Below, piece by piece: positions 18,962 through 27,345 of a DNA stretch of 64,000 nucleotides. The stretch's first letter is position 1. Each line of letters opens with the position of its first letter. The stretch is taken from assembly GCF_025725665.1 (NCBI RefSeq), contig NZ_CP107009.1, positions 4,464,001 through 4,528,000 of the forward strand, written 5' to 3'. The translations under genes and the position numbers were made by a program. This DNA comes from Halomonas sp. LR3S48. Its GTDB lineage: Bacteria > Pseudomonadota > Gammaproteobacteria > Pseudomonadales > Halomonadaceae. Below the pieces are notes generated by a model that did not search any database, had not been told where the DNA came from, and worked only from the letters and a program-made list of their open reading frames with translations.

Positions 18962-19486
18962 ATGAAGAACGATTCTACCGCAACGGCCACCGCTCTGCGG
19001 GCCGGACTTGCCACCGACCCGCTGTGGGATTTCGCTCTGGACTTCTACGCTCGCCCGGGCGTGGAAGCCGCCTGCCTGTTGCTGCAGGACGAGGCTGGCG
19101 TCGACGTGTGCGAGCTACTATGGCGCTGCTGGCTCCATCGCCATGGCCTGGCCTTGGCACAGGAACCAGCCGGCCTCGCGGCCATTCGCTGCTGGCAGGA
19201 GGAGGTGACGCGGCCCCTGCGCACCCTGCGCCGACACTTGAAGGCCCAAGCCGCCCACAGTGCCGGTGTCGCCGAGGTACGCCAGCAGATCCAGCAGGCC
19301 GAACTGGCAGCAGAGCGCGTAACCCTGGAGCGCCTCCAGCGCCTTGCCGAGCAGGCCGAGGAGCTGGCCCCTCTGTCCGTCGCTGCTCCAAGTCTCGAAA
19401 TTTCCCTGGCAAGTCGCTGGAAATTACAGAAAAAAGCGCAACTTTTGGCAGCACAAACCCTCGAATACCGCCTTGACCCTCTGTAG
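18962..19486 (+). CDS. TIGR02444 family protein
   Basis: A 174-residue cytoplasmic, helix-rich protein of unknown function. Conserved traits of the family are DPLWDFALDFYARPGVEAACLLLQ, then DVCELLWRCWLHRHG and a Trp-rich RCWQEEVTRPLRTLRRHLK helix. The ATG at 18962 follows a GGAGGC-type site by about 15 bases; an earlier in-frame start would lie inside yheS. The gene is divergent from yheS, an arrangement also seen in pseudomonads. Nothing in the sequence suggests a catalytic centre. Confidence 0.85.
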   Translation: MKNDSTATATALRAGLATDPLWDFALDFYARPGVEAACLLLQDEAGVDVCELLWRCWLHRHGLALAQEPAGLAAIRCWQEEVTRPLRTLRRHLKAQAAHSAGVAEVRQQIQQAELAAERVTLERLQRLAEQAEELAPLSVAAPSLEISLASRWKLQKKAQLLAAQTLEYRLDPL

Positions 19487-19500
19487 GGGGCACGCTAGCC

Positions 19501-19559
19501 TGAAAAAAGCTGTGTAGCCATTTGTGGCTACCAATGCCTGTTGATGTGGCTTTTTTTCA
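19501..19559 (+). promoter_or_regulatory. Structured leader upstream of teaA
   Basis: Between the TIGR02444 stop and teaA there is a perfect hairpin GTAGCCA-TTTG-TGGCTAC (19514-19531). TGTGGCT occurs twice (19523-19529 and 19545-19551), and the second copy runs straight into seven Ts. AGCCA can therefore pair with either copy, and an outer stem TGAAAAAAGC (19501-19510) can pair with GCTTTTTTTCA (19549-19559). It may be a terminator of the upstream gene or an attenuator-like switch for teaABCD. Confidence 0.5.
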
Positions 19560-19588
19560 CGGGCCCAACCTGCGAGGAGAACATAATA

Positions 19589-20605
19589 ATGAAGGCAACC
19601 AAGCTGTTGACCACTGCCAGTATCGGCGCAATGCTGTTCGGCATGTCGGCTGCCGCCCATTCCGCCGATTGGCGCTATGCGCATGAGGAATTCGAGGGTG
19701 ACGTTCAGGACGTATTTGCCGTCGCCTTCAAGGAGTACATTGAGGAAAACTCCGACCACACCGTACAGGTTTATCGCTTCGGCGAGCTGGGTGAATCCGA
19801 CGACATCATGGAGCAGACCCAGGCCGGCATCCTGCAGTTCGTCAACCAGTCGCCCGGCTTCACCGGCGCCCTGATTCCCGAAGCCCAGATCTTCTTCATT
19901 CCCTACCTGCTGCCTACCGACGAAGAGACCGTTCTCAAGTTCTTCGACGAGAGCACGGCTATCAACGAGACGTTCCCGGAACTCTACGCCGAGCAGGGCC
20001 TCGAGCTGCTCAAGATGTACCCGGAAGGCGAGATGGTCGTGACCGTGGACGAGCCGATCCGCACCCCGGACGACCTGCGCGGCAAGAACATCCGTACCAT
20101 GACCAACCCGTTGCTCTCCGAGACCTACCGGGCCTTCGGCGCCACCCCCACTCCGCTGCCCTGGGGCGAGGTTTATGGCGGCTTGCAGACCGGCATCATC
20201 CAGGGCCAGGAGAACCCGATCTTCTGGATCGAGTCCGGCGGCCTCTACGAAGTCTCCCCGCACCTGGTGTTCACCGGTCACGGCTGGTTCACCACCGCGA
20301 TGATGGCCAACCAGGACTTCTTCGACGGTCTCTCCGAGGAAGAGCAGCAGCTGGTGCGTGACGCTGCCGACGCGGCCTACGACCACACCATCGAGCACAT
20401 CTCCGGCCTGGCCGAGGAGTCGCTCGAGAAGATCCAGGAAGCTTCCGACGAGGTCACCGTGACACGCCTCGACGAGGACGAGATCGAGGCCTTCCGCGAG
20501 CGTGCCCCTCAGGTCGAGGAGCGTTTCATCGAAATGACCGGCGAGCGCGGTCGCGAACTGCTCGAGCAGTTCAAGGCCGACCTGGAAGCCGTGTCCGGCG
20601 AGTAA
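19589..20605 (+). CDS. teaA: Ectoine/hydroxyectoine-binding protein of the TeaABC TRAP transporter
   Basis: This 338-residue periplasmic DctP-family protein has a signal peptide (MKATKLLTTASIGAMLFGMS, cleaved near AAHSADW). Its sequence closely follows Halomonas elongata TeaA as I recall it: WRYAHEEFEGDVQDVF, VQVYRFGELGESDDIMEQTQ, FVNQSPGFTGALIP, ATPTPLPWGEVYGGLQTG and NPIFWIESGGLYEVSP. TeaA captures ectoine and hydroxyectoine for uptake or recovery of leaked osmolyte. I chose ATG 19589, which has GAGGAG about 9 bases upstream; a reading from 19541 adds no signal-like sequence. First gene of teaABCD; acidic surface residues fit a halophile. Confidence 0.95.
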   Translation: MKATKLLTTASIGAMLFGMSAAAHSADWRYAHEEFEGDVQDVFAVAFKEYIEENSDHTVQVYRFGELGESDDIMEQTQAGILQFVNQSPGFTGALIPEAQIFFIPYLLPTDEETVLKFFDESTAINETFPELYAEQGLELLKMYPEGEMVVTVDEPIRTPDDLRGKNIRTMTNPLLSETYRAFGATPTPLPWGEVYGGLQTGIIQGQENPIFWIESGGLYEVSPHLVFTGHGWFTTAMMANQDFFDGLSEEEQQLVRDAADAAYDHTIEHISGLAEESLEKIQEASDEVTVTRLDEDEIEAFRERAPQVEERFIEMTGERGRELLEQFKADLEAVSGE

Positions 20606-20635
20606 GCCCCGGTCAGGGCACTCACCGCGAACGCA

Positions 20636-20665
20636 TGAAGGGGTAGCCGGCCGGCTGCCCCTTCA
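20636..20665 (+). terminator. Strong stem-loop between teaA and teaB
   Basis: TGAAGGGGTAGCCGG (20636-20650) pairs with CCGGCTGCCCCTTCA (20651-20665) with a single T-G wobble, and is followed by TGTTT. It lies 31 bases after the teaA stop and 148 before teaB. Such intergenic stems commonly cause partial termination or protect an upstream mRNA segment, which would give more TeaA than permease. Confidence 0.65.
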
Positions 20666-20813
20666 TGTTTCCGGCCAGCGTGTTTTCCCGGCCAATCAGC
20701 GTTGAAGCCGCCGCACTTTTGCCGGGCTCATGTTGTTACCCTTTGGCGAGAGAAACACGCTTAACTATCTTGCAGGGAGCCCTTGCAGGAGAAGCCTCCA
20801 GGAGACCGGTCGC

Positions 20814-21392
20814 ATGACAGAAGAAGATTCGGAAAAGAACTACCGTTCCACGCTCCCCGGCCCGCTTGGCATCGTCGATACCTGGATCAGCCGCGCCGAG
20901 TCGGTCATCCTGGCATTGGGCGTCATCCTGATGGCGGTGAATACCGTGGCCAACGTGATCAGCCGCTTCGTCCTCGGCGAAAGCCTGCACTTCTCCGAAG
21001 AGATCAACCGCATCCTGATCGTGATGATCACCTTCGCCGGACTCGGCTATGCCGCCCGTCATGGTCGCCACATCCGCATGTCGGCGATCTACGATGCCCT
21101 GCCCACCGGTGGCCGTCGCTGGTTGATGATCGTGATCAGTCTGTTCACCTCGCTGGTGATGTTCGTGCTCTGCTACTTCTCGATCGGCTACATCGAGACC
21201 CTGTACGGTCGCGGTCGCGTGCTGCCATCTCTGAGTATTCCGGTATGGACGATCTACCTCTGGGTGCCCGTCGGCTTCGCCATCACCGGTATCCAGTACC
21301 TGCTCACCGCGATCAAGAATCTCACCTCCCATGACGTCTATCTGTCGACCCATGTGGTCGATGGCTACAAGGATACCGAGACGGAAGTCTGA
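20814..21392 (+). CDS. teaB: Ectoine TRAP transporter small permease
   Basis: A 192-residue DctQ-family inner-membrane protein with four hydrophobic segments ([73 protein letters not shown]). The loop [18 protein letters not shown] is the DctQ cytoplasmic motif. TeaB joins TeaC to form the sodium-coupled channel that accepts ectoine from TeaA. The ATG at 20814 has AGGAG 9 bases upstream; the earlier reading from 20730 is not supported by similarity. Assigned by locus and family. Confidence 0.93.
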   Translation: MTEEDSEKNYRSTLPGPLGIVDTWISRAESVILALGVILMAVNTVANVISRFVLGESLHFSEEINRILIVMITFAGLGYAARHGRHIRMSAIYDALPTGGRRWLMIVISLFTSLVMFVLCYFSIGYIETLYGRGRVLPSLSIPVWTIYLWVPVGFAITGIQYLLTAIKNLTSHDVYLSTHVVDGYKDTETEV

Positions 21393-21416
21393 CGCAGGGC
21401 GCGAGGAACAATAACC

Positions 21417-22700
21417 ATGACATCCATCATAATTTCCATCATGATCGTGCTCCTGCTGCTGGGGTTTCCGATGATGATCCCGCTGGCGACGGCTGCCTTC
21501 GTCGGCTTCTTCATGACCTTCGGCGGTCTCGGGCAAATGGAAACCCTCATCCAGCAGATGATGGGGGGCATTCGGCCCACGGCACTGATCGCCGTGCCCA
21601 TGTTCATCCTGGCCGCCGACATCATGACCCGCGGCCAGTCGGCCGGGCGTCTGATCGACATGGTCATGAGCTTCGTCGGGCACATCAAGGGCGGGCTCGC
21701 GGTGAGTACCGCTGCCTCCTGCACCCTGTTCGGCGCCGTCTCGGGTTCGACCCAGGCCACCGTGGTGGCGGTGGGTTCGCCGCTGCGGCCGCGCATGCTC
21801 AAGGCCGGCTACAAGGACTCCTTCACCCTGGCGCTGATCATCAATTCCAGCGACATCGCCTTCCTGATCCCGCCCAGCATCGGCATGATCATCTACGGGG
21901 TCATCTCGGGCACCTCGATCGGCGAATTGTTCATCGCCGGCATCGGCCCGGGCCTGCTGATATTGGCCATGTTCTCGGTCTACTGCATCATCTACGCCAT
22001 CGTCCATCAGGTGCCCACCGAGCCCAAGTCGAGCTGGCGGGGACGCGCCCTGGCGGTGCGTGACGCGCTGTGGCCGTTGGGCTTTCCGGTACTCATCGTG
22101 GGCGGTATCTACGGCGGCATCTTCAGCCCCACCGAGGCCGCCGCGGCCTGCGTACTCTATGCCGTGCTGCTGGAGTTCGTGATCTTCCGTTCGCTGAAAA
22201 TGCCGGACATCTACGCCATCGCCAAGTCCACCGGCCTGATCACCGCGGTGGTCTTCATTCTGGTGGCCGTGGGCAACGGCTTCTCCTGGATCATCTCCTT
22301 CGCCCAGATCCCCCAGACCCTGCTGGGGGCGTTCGGTATCAACGAGGCCGGCCCCGTCGGCGTGCTGGTGGCCATCTCGGTGGCCTTCTTCATCGCCTGC
22401 ATGTTCGTCGACCCGATCGTGGTGATTCTGGTGTTGACGCCGATCTTCGCTCCGGCAATCGCCGCCTCCGGCCTCGACCCGGTACTGGTGGGTGTGCTGA
22501 TCACGCTACAGGTGGCGATAGGCTCGGCGACGCCACCTTTCGGTTGTGACATCTTCACCGCCATTGCCATCTTCAAGCGACCCTACTGGGAGGTCATCCG
22601 CGGCACGCCCCCCTTCGTGTTCATGCTGATCCTGTCGGCGGCACTGATCATCATGTTCCCGCAGATCGCCCTGTTCCTGCGCGACCTGGCCTTCCGCTAG
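21417..22700 (+). CDS. teaC: Ectoine TRAP transporter large permease
   Basis: A 427-residue DctM-family protein with about 12 hydrophobic segments. Family markers include the SVSTAASCTLFGAVSGSTQATVVAVGSP-type region (seen as AASCTLFGAVSGSTQATV), SSDIAFLIPPSIGMIIYGVISGTS and FSPTEAAAACVLYAVLLE, and the closing ATPPFGCDIFTAIAIF. It carries substrate across the inner membrane with cation coupling. GAGGAA lies 9 bases before the ATG, 24 bases after teaB. The locus order teaABCD is intact. Confidence 0.94.
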   Translation: MTSIIISIMIVLLLLGFPMMIPLATAAFVGFFMTFGGLGQMETLIQQMMGGIRPTALIAVPMFILAADIMTRGQSAGRLIDMVMSFVGHIKGGLAVSTAASCTLFGAVSGSTQATVVAVGSPLRPRMLKAGYKDSFTLALIINSSDIAFLIPPSIGMIIYGVISGTSIGELFIAGIGPGLLILAMFSVYCIIYAIVHQVPTEPKSSWRGRALAVRDALWPLGFPVLIVGGIYGGIFSPTEAAAACVLYAVLLEFVIFRSLKMPDIYAIAKSTGLITAVVFILVAVGNGFSWIISFAQIPQTLLGAFGINEAGPVGVLVAISVAFFIACMFVDPIVVILVLTPIFAPAIAASGLDPVLVGVLITLQVAIGSATPPFGCDIFTAIAIFKRPYWEVIRGTPPFVFMLILSAALIIMFPQIALFLRDLAFR

Positions 22701-22730
22701 CGAACCGCCCGATGCTGAGGAGACGCTGAG

Positions 22731-23174
22731 ATGTTCAATCGCATACTGGTACCGGTGGACGGTTCGAGGGGTGCCCTGAAGGCGCTGGAGAAAGCCGTTG
22801 GCCTGCATCTGCTCACCGGCGCCGAGCTCTACGTGCTGTGCGTGTTCAAGCACCACAGCCTGCTGGAGGCGTCGCTCTCCATGGTGCGCCCCGCAAGGCT
22901 CGACATTCCCGACGATGCCTTGAAGGAGTACGCCACCGAGGTCGCCGTGCACGCCAAGAGCGAAGCGGTCGAGCTCGGCGCCGACCCGGCCCGGCTGCGC
23001 GCCTTCGTCAAGGGCGGACGCCCTTCACGCACCATCGTGCGCTTCGCACGCAAGCGGGAATGCGACCTGATCGTGATCGGCGCCCAGGGCACCAACGGCG
23101 AGAAGAGCCTGCTGCTGGGCAGCGTGGCTCAGCGCGTAGCGGGCTCCGCCCACTGCCCCACCCTGGTAGTATGA
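22731..23174 (+). CDS. teaD: UspA-type ATP-binding regulator of ectoine uptake, TeaD
   Basis: A 147-residue single-domain universal stress protein, starting [20 protein letters not shown]. The ATP-binding motif G-2x-G-9x-G-S is complete ([15 protein letters not shown] near residue 122). In H. elongata TeaD is an ATP-binding protein that restrains TeaABC activity; the same role is inferred here from the locus. It is 30 bases after teaC with a GAGGAGA site. It differs from the tandem Usp at 15519, which has a degenerate second domain and a different context. Confidence 0.92.
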   Translation: MFNRILVPVDGSRGALKALEKAVGLHLLTGAELYVLCVFKHHSLLEASLSMVRPARLDIPDDALKEYATEVAVHAKSEAVELGADPARLRAFVKGGRPSRTIVRFARKRECDLIVIGAQGTNGEKSLLLGSVAQRVAGSAHCPTLVV

Positions 23175-23278
23175 GCCCGCCGAGGCCGGAACCGTTCGAC
23201 AAGTGCGGAACCGGTCCCGCCCTGATAGAGTCCGAATACTGTTGCACGCCGCTCAATGACTAATCGATAGGACTCTGC

Positions 23279-23962
23279 ATGAAGATACTGCTGACTTCCG
23301 CCTCCATGGTTGCCCTGGTGGCCGCGGCGCCGCTCGTTCTGGCTGCGCCGGAAACCGAGGACGAGCGTCTCAGCTACAGCCTGGGCGTCGCCTATGGCCA
23401 GAGCATCGCCCAGGAATATCCCGAGCTCGACATCGAGGCTTTCACCGACGCCATTCGCGACCTCATCGAAGGCAACGACCTGGCCATGGACGCCGACGAA
23501 ATGGCCGCGACCCTCAGCCAGTTCCAGCAGGAGGCACTGGCCGCCCGCCAGGCCGAGGCCGAGGAAATGGCCGAGCAGAACCTCGCCAATGGTCAGGCCT
23601 TCATGGCCGAGAACGGCGAGCGCGAGGAGGTCACTACTACCGACTCGGGGCTACAGTACGAAGTGCTTGAGAGTGGCGACGGCGAGAGCCCAGGGGCGAG
23701 CTCCCATGTCGAAGTGCACTACGAGGGCACCCTGGTCGACGGTACGGTGTTCGACAGTTCCTTCGACCGCGGCCAGCCGCTGAGCTTTCGCGTGGATCAG
23801 GTCATCGAGGGCTGGCAGGAGGCGCTGCAGCTGATGAGCGTAGGCGACACCTGGATGCTCTTCATTCCTCCGGAGCTTGGCTACGGCGCCCAGGGCCAGG
23901 GTCCCATCGGTCCCAACGAGACGCTGATCTTCCGCGTCGAGCTGCTCGATGTCGTGGAATGA
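23279..23962 (+). CDS. FKBP-type peptidyl-prolyl cis-trans isomerase, Mip/FkpA-like
   Basis: A 227-residue exported isomerase. A signal peptide (MKILLTSASMVALVAAAPLVLAA) precedes an N-terminal helical dimerisation domain starting with ERLSYSLGVAYGQS and a long charged helix (about 70-120), then an FKBP domain with VEVHYEGTLVDGTVFDSSFDRGQPLSF and the closing NETLIFRVELLDV. This layout matches FkpA/FklB/Mip. It folds outer-membrane or periplasmic proteins at proline bonds. It stands alone after teaD, and 10 bases before the esterase gene, so the two may be co-transcribed. Confidence 0.93.
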   Translation: MKILLTSASMVALVAAAPLVLAAPETEDERLSYSLGVAYGQSIAQEYPELDIEAFTDAIRDLIEGNDLAMDADEMAATLSQFQQEALAARQAEAEEMAEQNLANGQAFMAENGEREEVTTTDSGLQYEVLESGDGESPGASSHVEVHYEGTLVDGTVFDSSFDRGQPLSFRVDQVIEGWQEALQLMSVGDTWMLFIPPELGYGAQGQGPIGPNETLIFRVELLDVVE

Positions 23963-23972
23963 CGCCAGCCGA

Positions 23973-25007
23973 ATGAAAGCTTCGTTACTGCTGGCCGCCG
24001 GGCTGCTGCTGGCTTCTACCGCAAGTGCCGATGAGCGGCTGCCGGAGCTTCCCCGGCTCGCCATTGCCTCCGGCGATACCAGTGTGATCGGCATCTCCTC
24101 GGGAGGCTACATGGCCACTCAGTTGGCCATCGCCTGGCCGGAGCGATTCCTGGGCGTGGCCGTGCTCGCCGCCGGCCCCTGGAGCTGCGCCGAGGGCGGT
24201 CTGGGCCAGGCGCTGGGCCGGTGCATGGCGACACGACGCGGATCACCCGACCTGGATGGCCTGGACGTGCGCCTGCGCGACTACCAGGCGCGCGATCTGG
24301 TGGGCGACAGCGAGTCCATCGCCGAACTGCGCGCCTTCGTCTGGCATGGTGAGGCGGATAGCGTGGTGGACCCTTCTCTCGGTATGGCGCTGGCCGAGCA
24401 GTTGAGTGGCTGGCTGAGAGAGCCCGATGAGCAGTTGAAACTCGTCAAGGCGCCCGGCGTCGGCCATGGTTGGCCCATTACGGGCGACGTGCAGGTCCCT
24501 CCCAGCCAGATGGCCCAGTGCGACAACGGTGGCGGCACCCACATGCTGGCCTGCGGCATCGATATCGCCGGTGAAGCATTGGCCTGGCTGCATGGAACCC
24601 TGGAACCGGCCCAGGCCACGTCATCGGCCCAGTTGCTGCGCTTCGACCAGGCGCCCTTCGACGCACGCGGCCTGGGCGATGCCGGCTATGTGCTGGTTCC
24701 GGACGACTGCGAGGCGGGTGGTTGCAGCCTGACGCTGGCACTGCATGGCTGCGGAATGGCCGCAGAGCAGATCGACGAGGCCTTCGTACGCCATAGCGGC
24801 CTCAACGAATGGGCCGCGGCCAACCGCCGCGTCGTGCTCTATCCCCAGGCCAGTTCCAGCCTTGCCAACCCTCAAGGCTGCTGGGACTGGTGGGGGTTTG
24901 CCGAGAGCACCTGGCAACTCGACCCGCTGCACGACAGTCGGGAGGGCACTCAGGTCAAGGCGCTGATGGCCATGATCGAGCGACTTGAGGAAACACCGGA
25001 GCAGTAG
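23973..25007 (+). CDS. Exported poly(3-hydroxybutyrate) depolymerase-like esterase
   Basis: A 344-residue alpha/beta-hydrolase with signal peptide MKASLLLAAGLLLASTASA. The lipase box is GISSGG (nucleophile S42), acid candidates D129 or D133 lie in WHGEADSVVDP, and the histidine is H165 in GVGHGWPI. A second hydrolase-like segment (LALHGCGM, WDWWGF) near the C-terminus resembles the PHB-depolymerase family, which binds polyester substrates through such regions. Halomonads make PHB, but this could equally cleave feruloyl or other esters. I chose the ATG 10 bases after the FKBP stop because it gives a clean signal peptide. Confidence 0.78.
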   Translation: MKASLLLAAGLLLASTASADERLPELPRLAIASGDTSVIGISSGGYMATQLAIAWPERFLGVAVLAAGPWSCAEGGLGQALGRCMATRRGSPDLDGLDVRLRDYQARDLVGDSESIAELRAFVWHGEADSVVDPSLGMALAEQLSGWLREPDEQLKLVKAPGVGHGWPITGDVQVPPSQMAQCDNGGGTHMLACGIDIAGEALAWLHGTLEPAQATSSAQLLRFDQAPFDARGLGDAGYVLVPDDCEAGGCSLTLALHGCGMAAEQIDEAFVRHSGLNEWAAANRRVVLYPQASSSLANPQGCWDWWGFAESTWQLDPLHDSREGTQVKALMAMIERLEETPEQ

Positions 25008-25024
25008 GTGTCGGGCCGCCCCTC

Positions 25025-25615
25025 CTATCCGCCAAGCTCTTGCTCCAGCGCCGCACGCAACGGATGCGGCGTGGGCGAGTAGAGCACCCGCTGCAGGATC
25101 GTGCCCTCGCGATCGACCAGGAAGAGTGAGGAGCTGTGGTCGATGGTGTACTCCATTGCCGAGTCGGGGGTTTCCACCCGGCGCCATACGACCCCATAGC
25201 GGCCGGCCAGCTCCTCGAGCTGCTCCTGGCTGCCGGTGGCGCCGACGAAGTCGTCGCCGAAATAGCCGACGTACTCGCTGAGACGCTCCAGCGTGTCGCG
25301 CTCGGGGTCCAGCGAAACCAGCACCGGAACCACACGGCGCCGTTGCTCCTCGTCCAGCCCCTGCATCACCTGGCGCATGACCGCCATGCTCATCGGGCAC
25401 ACGTCCGGGCAGTAGGTGTAGCCGAAGAACAGCACGGCCAGTTGGTCGTCCTCGAGCTGGGTCAGTGCGAAATCGCCTTGGGTCGAGGGCAGCTCCACCG
25501 GCCCGCCGCGCGGATTGCCGTCATCCTGTTGTCGGAGCTGCTGGTAACCGAACAGGCCACCGAGGGCCACCACGACGATCAGCGCGCCCATAGCCCAGAT
25601 ACGTTGCTGCTTCAT
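25025..25615 (-). CDS. SCO1/SenC family copper-handling protein
   Basis: A 196-residue membrane-anchored thioredoxin-fold protein. One N-terminal TM segment (IWAMGALIVVVALGGLFGY) is followed by FFGYTYCPDVCPMSMAVM, the copper-binding CxxxC, and the distal ligand His in TIDHSSSLFLVD. SCO proteins deliver copper to the CuA centre of cytochrome c oxidase or act as redox sensors. No oxidase subunits are in the window. The ATG overlaps the stop of the upstream gene by 4 bases (ATGA), so the pair is translated together. Confidence 0.93.
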   Translation of the reverse strand: MKQQRIWAMGALIVVVALGGLFGYQQLRQQDDGNPRGGPVELPSTQGDFALTQLEDDQLAVLFFGYTYCPDVCPMSMAVMRQVMQGLDEEQRRRVVPVLVSLDPERDTLERLSEYVGYFGDDFVGATGSQEQLEELAGRYGVVWRRVETPDSAMEYTIDHSSSLFLVDREGTILQRVLYSPTPHPLRAALEQELGG

Positions 25616-26124
25616 GGCAAACTCTGCTCCACCGTGAAATCGAATCGGCTTCCCAGCCGGCCTTCAGGGGTTTCCACCACGACCTGTGCCTGCCAGGGCA
25701 TGACCGACTCGGTGCAGATCGGCACCTGGCCAACTCCCTCGAAGTGCCCCTTATCCTGATGGCTCAGCGTAAAGCGATGCAAGCCCATGTCCATGTCGCG
25801 ACCCACGAAGTCGACGTTGGCCGACTGCACCTCGACGCCATCCACGCGCACCGTCAGCGGCAGGCGCTCCAGTGCCCGGATACCCTCGGGGGCGTCGACG
25901 CTCAGGGTGAGTGTGCGCCCCTCGCCGAGGTTGGCACTGCAGGCGCCCCGATGAAGGTCGCAGGGCAGCGTAGCGAGATGCCAGTCGACGTCGGATTCGC
26001 CGCGCAGCAGGTGTGCTGCCAGATACCACAGCGCCACACAGAGGGTCAGCAGCGTCGCCAGCATCATCAGGCGCAGCCTCGGGAAGCGGGATTCACCAGA
26101 CTCGGGCAGGGAGGGTGAGGTCAT
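25612..26124 (-). CDS. Membrane-anchored protein of unknown function, SCO1 partner
   Basis: A 170-residue protein I do not recognise at family level. It has a short cytoplasmic start, one TM segment (LMMLATLLTLCVALWYLAAHLL, about 20-41), then a periplasmic beta-rich domain with two cysteines in LPCDLHRGACSANLG and one in VPICTES. The MDMGLHRF stretch carries Met, His and Cys, residues suited to metal binding. Its 4-base overlap with the SCO1 gene suggests a shared role in copper delivery, which is inference. The domain may belong to a group often annotated as hypothetical next to SCO. Confidence 0.75.
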   Translation of the reverse strand: MTSPSLPESGESRFPRLRLMMLATLLTLCVALWYLAAHLLRGESDVDWHLATLPCDLHRGACSANLGEGRTLTLSVDAPEGIRALERLPLTVRVDGVEVQSANVDFVGRDMDMGLHRFTLSHQDKGHFEGVGQVPICTESVMPWQAQVVVETPEGRLGSRFDFTVEQSLP

Positions 26125-26252
26125 AGCAGCAAAAGCAGCACTTTAACGGATGGAGCGGGTAAGCTTAACAGCATTTGCTTCACGGCCTGGCGTGTACCGT
26201 TGTCGCAGGGTTTAACGCTCAATCAATGGCCAATAGCCGCAAGGATACCGAT

Positions 26253-27170
26253 ATGCAAGGCGTCGCCGATGCACTTGGCCCGCTGTTCCTGCTGATATTG
26301 CTGGGTGCTGCCCTGGGGCGGTTGCGCCAGCCCACCGGCGAGTTCTGGGCGCAGCTCGAGAAAGTCATCTATTTCCTGCTCTTTCCCGCCATGCTGGTCG
26401 CTACCCTGGCGACCGCCAACGTGGGCGAAGTGCCCGTGGTTCGCCTGGCAGTTGCCTTGCTCGGCGGCATGGCGGTCTTCGCCGGGTTGCTCTGGGCCAC
26501 TCAGCGTCGTCTGGGCCTCGAGCCCGCCGCCTTCACTTCGGTGTTCCAAGGGGCGCTGCGCTTCAACACCTATGTAGGGGTCGCCGGCGCCGCCGCGCTG
26601 CACGGTTCGACCGGTGTCACGGTGGCAGCGGTCGCCGTGGCGCTGATGGTCCCGGTGGTCAATGTGCTGTGCGTGGCCAGCTTCATCGCCGCCGGCACGC
26701 TCGGCCCTTCCAGCCTGGGCAAGAGCCTGGCGGCACTGGTACGCAACCCGTTGATCCTTGCCTGCCTGTTTGGTATCGGCCTCAATCTCTCGGGCATCGG
26801 CCTGCCCGGCTGGAGCGGCGCGGCAGTCGAGCTGCTCGGGCGGGCCGCCCTGCCGCTGGGCCTGGTCGCGGTGGGCGTTGCGCTGCGCCCGCAGGCACTG
26901 CTGCGAGTCGACCGCGGGGTGTGGGCATCCAATCTGGTCAAGCTCGTGCTGATGCCGGCCCTGGTGCTCGGTGTGGCGCTATTGCTCGGTCTGGATGCCG
27001 TGAGCCGCGACGTGGCACTGCTGTTCGCCGCCCTGCCCACCGCCACTTCGGCCTATATCCTGGCGCGCCAGTTGGGCGGTGATGCCGAGCTGATGGCTGC
27101 CCTCATCACTGGCCAGACGCTGCTCGCCATGCTCACGCTGCCCGTGTGGTTGCATCTGGCCGGGAGCTGA
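26253..27170 (+). CDS. AEC family transporter
   Basis: A 305-residue membrane protein with about ten hydrophobic segments, the first LFLLILLGAALGRL. The auxin-efflux-carrier pattern is seen in LIYFLLFPAML-like VIYFLLFPAMLVATLA, FQGALRFNTYVGVA and LPTATSAYILARQLGGD. AEC proteins move organic acids or related anions; no substrate can be assigned. I chose ATG 26253 (MQGVADALG) because AAGGAT lies 8 bases upstream; starts at 26175 and 26226 lack such a site. The 3' end abuts the tandem-terminator region. Confidence 0.88.
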   Translation: MQGVADALGPLFLLILLGAALGRLRQPTGEFWAQLEKVIYFLLFPAMLVATLATANVGEVPVVRLAVALLGGMAVFAGLLWATQRRLGLEPAAFTSVFQGALRFNTYVGVAGAAALHGSTGVTVAAVAVALMVPVVNVLCVASFIAAGTLGPSSLGKSLAALVRNPLILACLFGIGLNLSGIGLPGWSGAAVELLGRAALPLGLVAVGVALRPQALLRVDRGVWASNLVKLVLMPALVLGVALLLGLDAVSRDVALLFAALPTATSAYILARQLGGDAELMAALITGQTLLAMLTLPVWLHLAGS

Positions 27171-27193
27171 AATAAAAAGCATTCGCATTCGTG

Positions 27194-27223
27194 TTGACAG
27201 CGATAATGAGAATGGATTACATT
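27194..27223 (+). promoter_or_regulatory. Promoter with overlapping Fur-box-like element
   Basis: A consensus -35 TTGACA (27194-27199) is followed at 18 bases by TACATT (27218-27223, 4 of 6). The spacer and -10 carry GATAATGAGAATGGATTAC (27202-27220), which matches the 19-bp Fur consensus at 13 positions, with two of the three hexamers intact. Just upstream GCATTCGCATTC repeats the same hexamer on the other strand. No protein gene follows on this strand. Confidence 0.5.
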
Positions 27224-27229
27224 GAAGGC

Positions 27230-27345
27230 GTGGTGTTGATGAGGCATCACGGCCATTAGGGGAACCGCCAGTTTCCCGCTATGGTTTCTCCCCCTCATTG
27301 CTAGTCACGGTCTTGCCTGCGCCTCCTCTGGAGGCGCTTTTTTTT
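27230..27345 (+). ncRNA. Putative Fur-linked small RNA (first unit of a tandem array)
   Basis: Predicted transcript of about 116 nt from the promoter at 27194-27223 to the first intrinsic terminator (27319-27345). It would fold into a small hairpin GATG-AGG-CATC near its start, then GGGGAAC-CGCCA-GTTTCCC (27259-27277) with outer CCAT/ATGG pairing. Next comes an apparently unpaired C/U-rich stretch with CCCCTCATTGCT (27291-27302), and then the GC-rich terminator stem and eight Ts. This is the anatomy of an Hfq-dependent sRNA. The heptamer CATTGCT also occurs twice in the E. coli RyhB core, and RyhB is Fur-controlled. No coding potential is credible. Start site and function are inference. Confidence 0.5.

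Noticed and set aside
23185..23230. Repeated CGGAACCG after teaD as a terminator
   Set aside because: The copies are direct, not inverted, so no stem forms.
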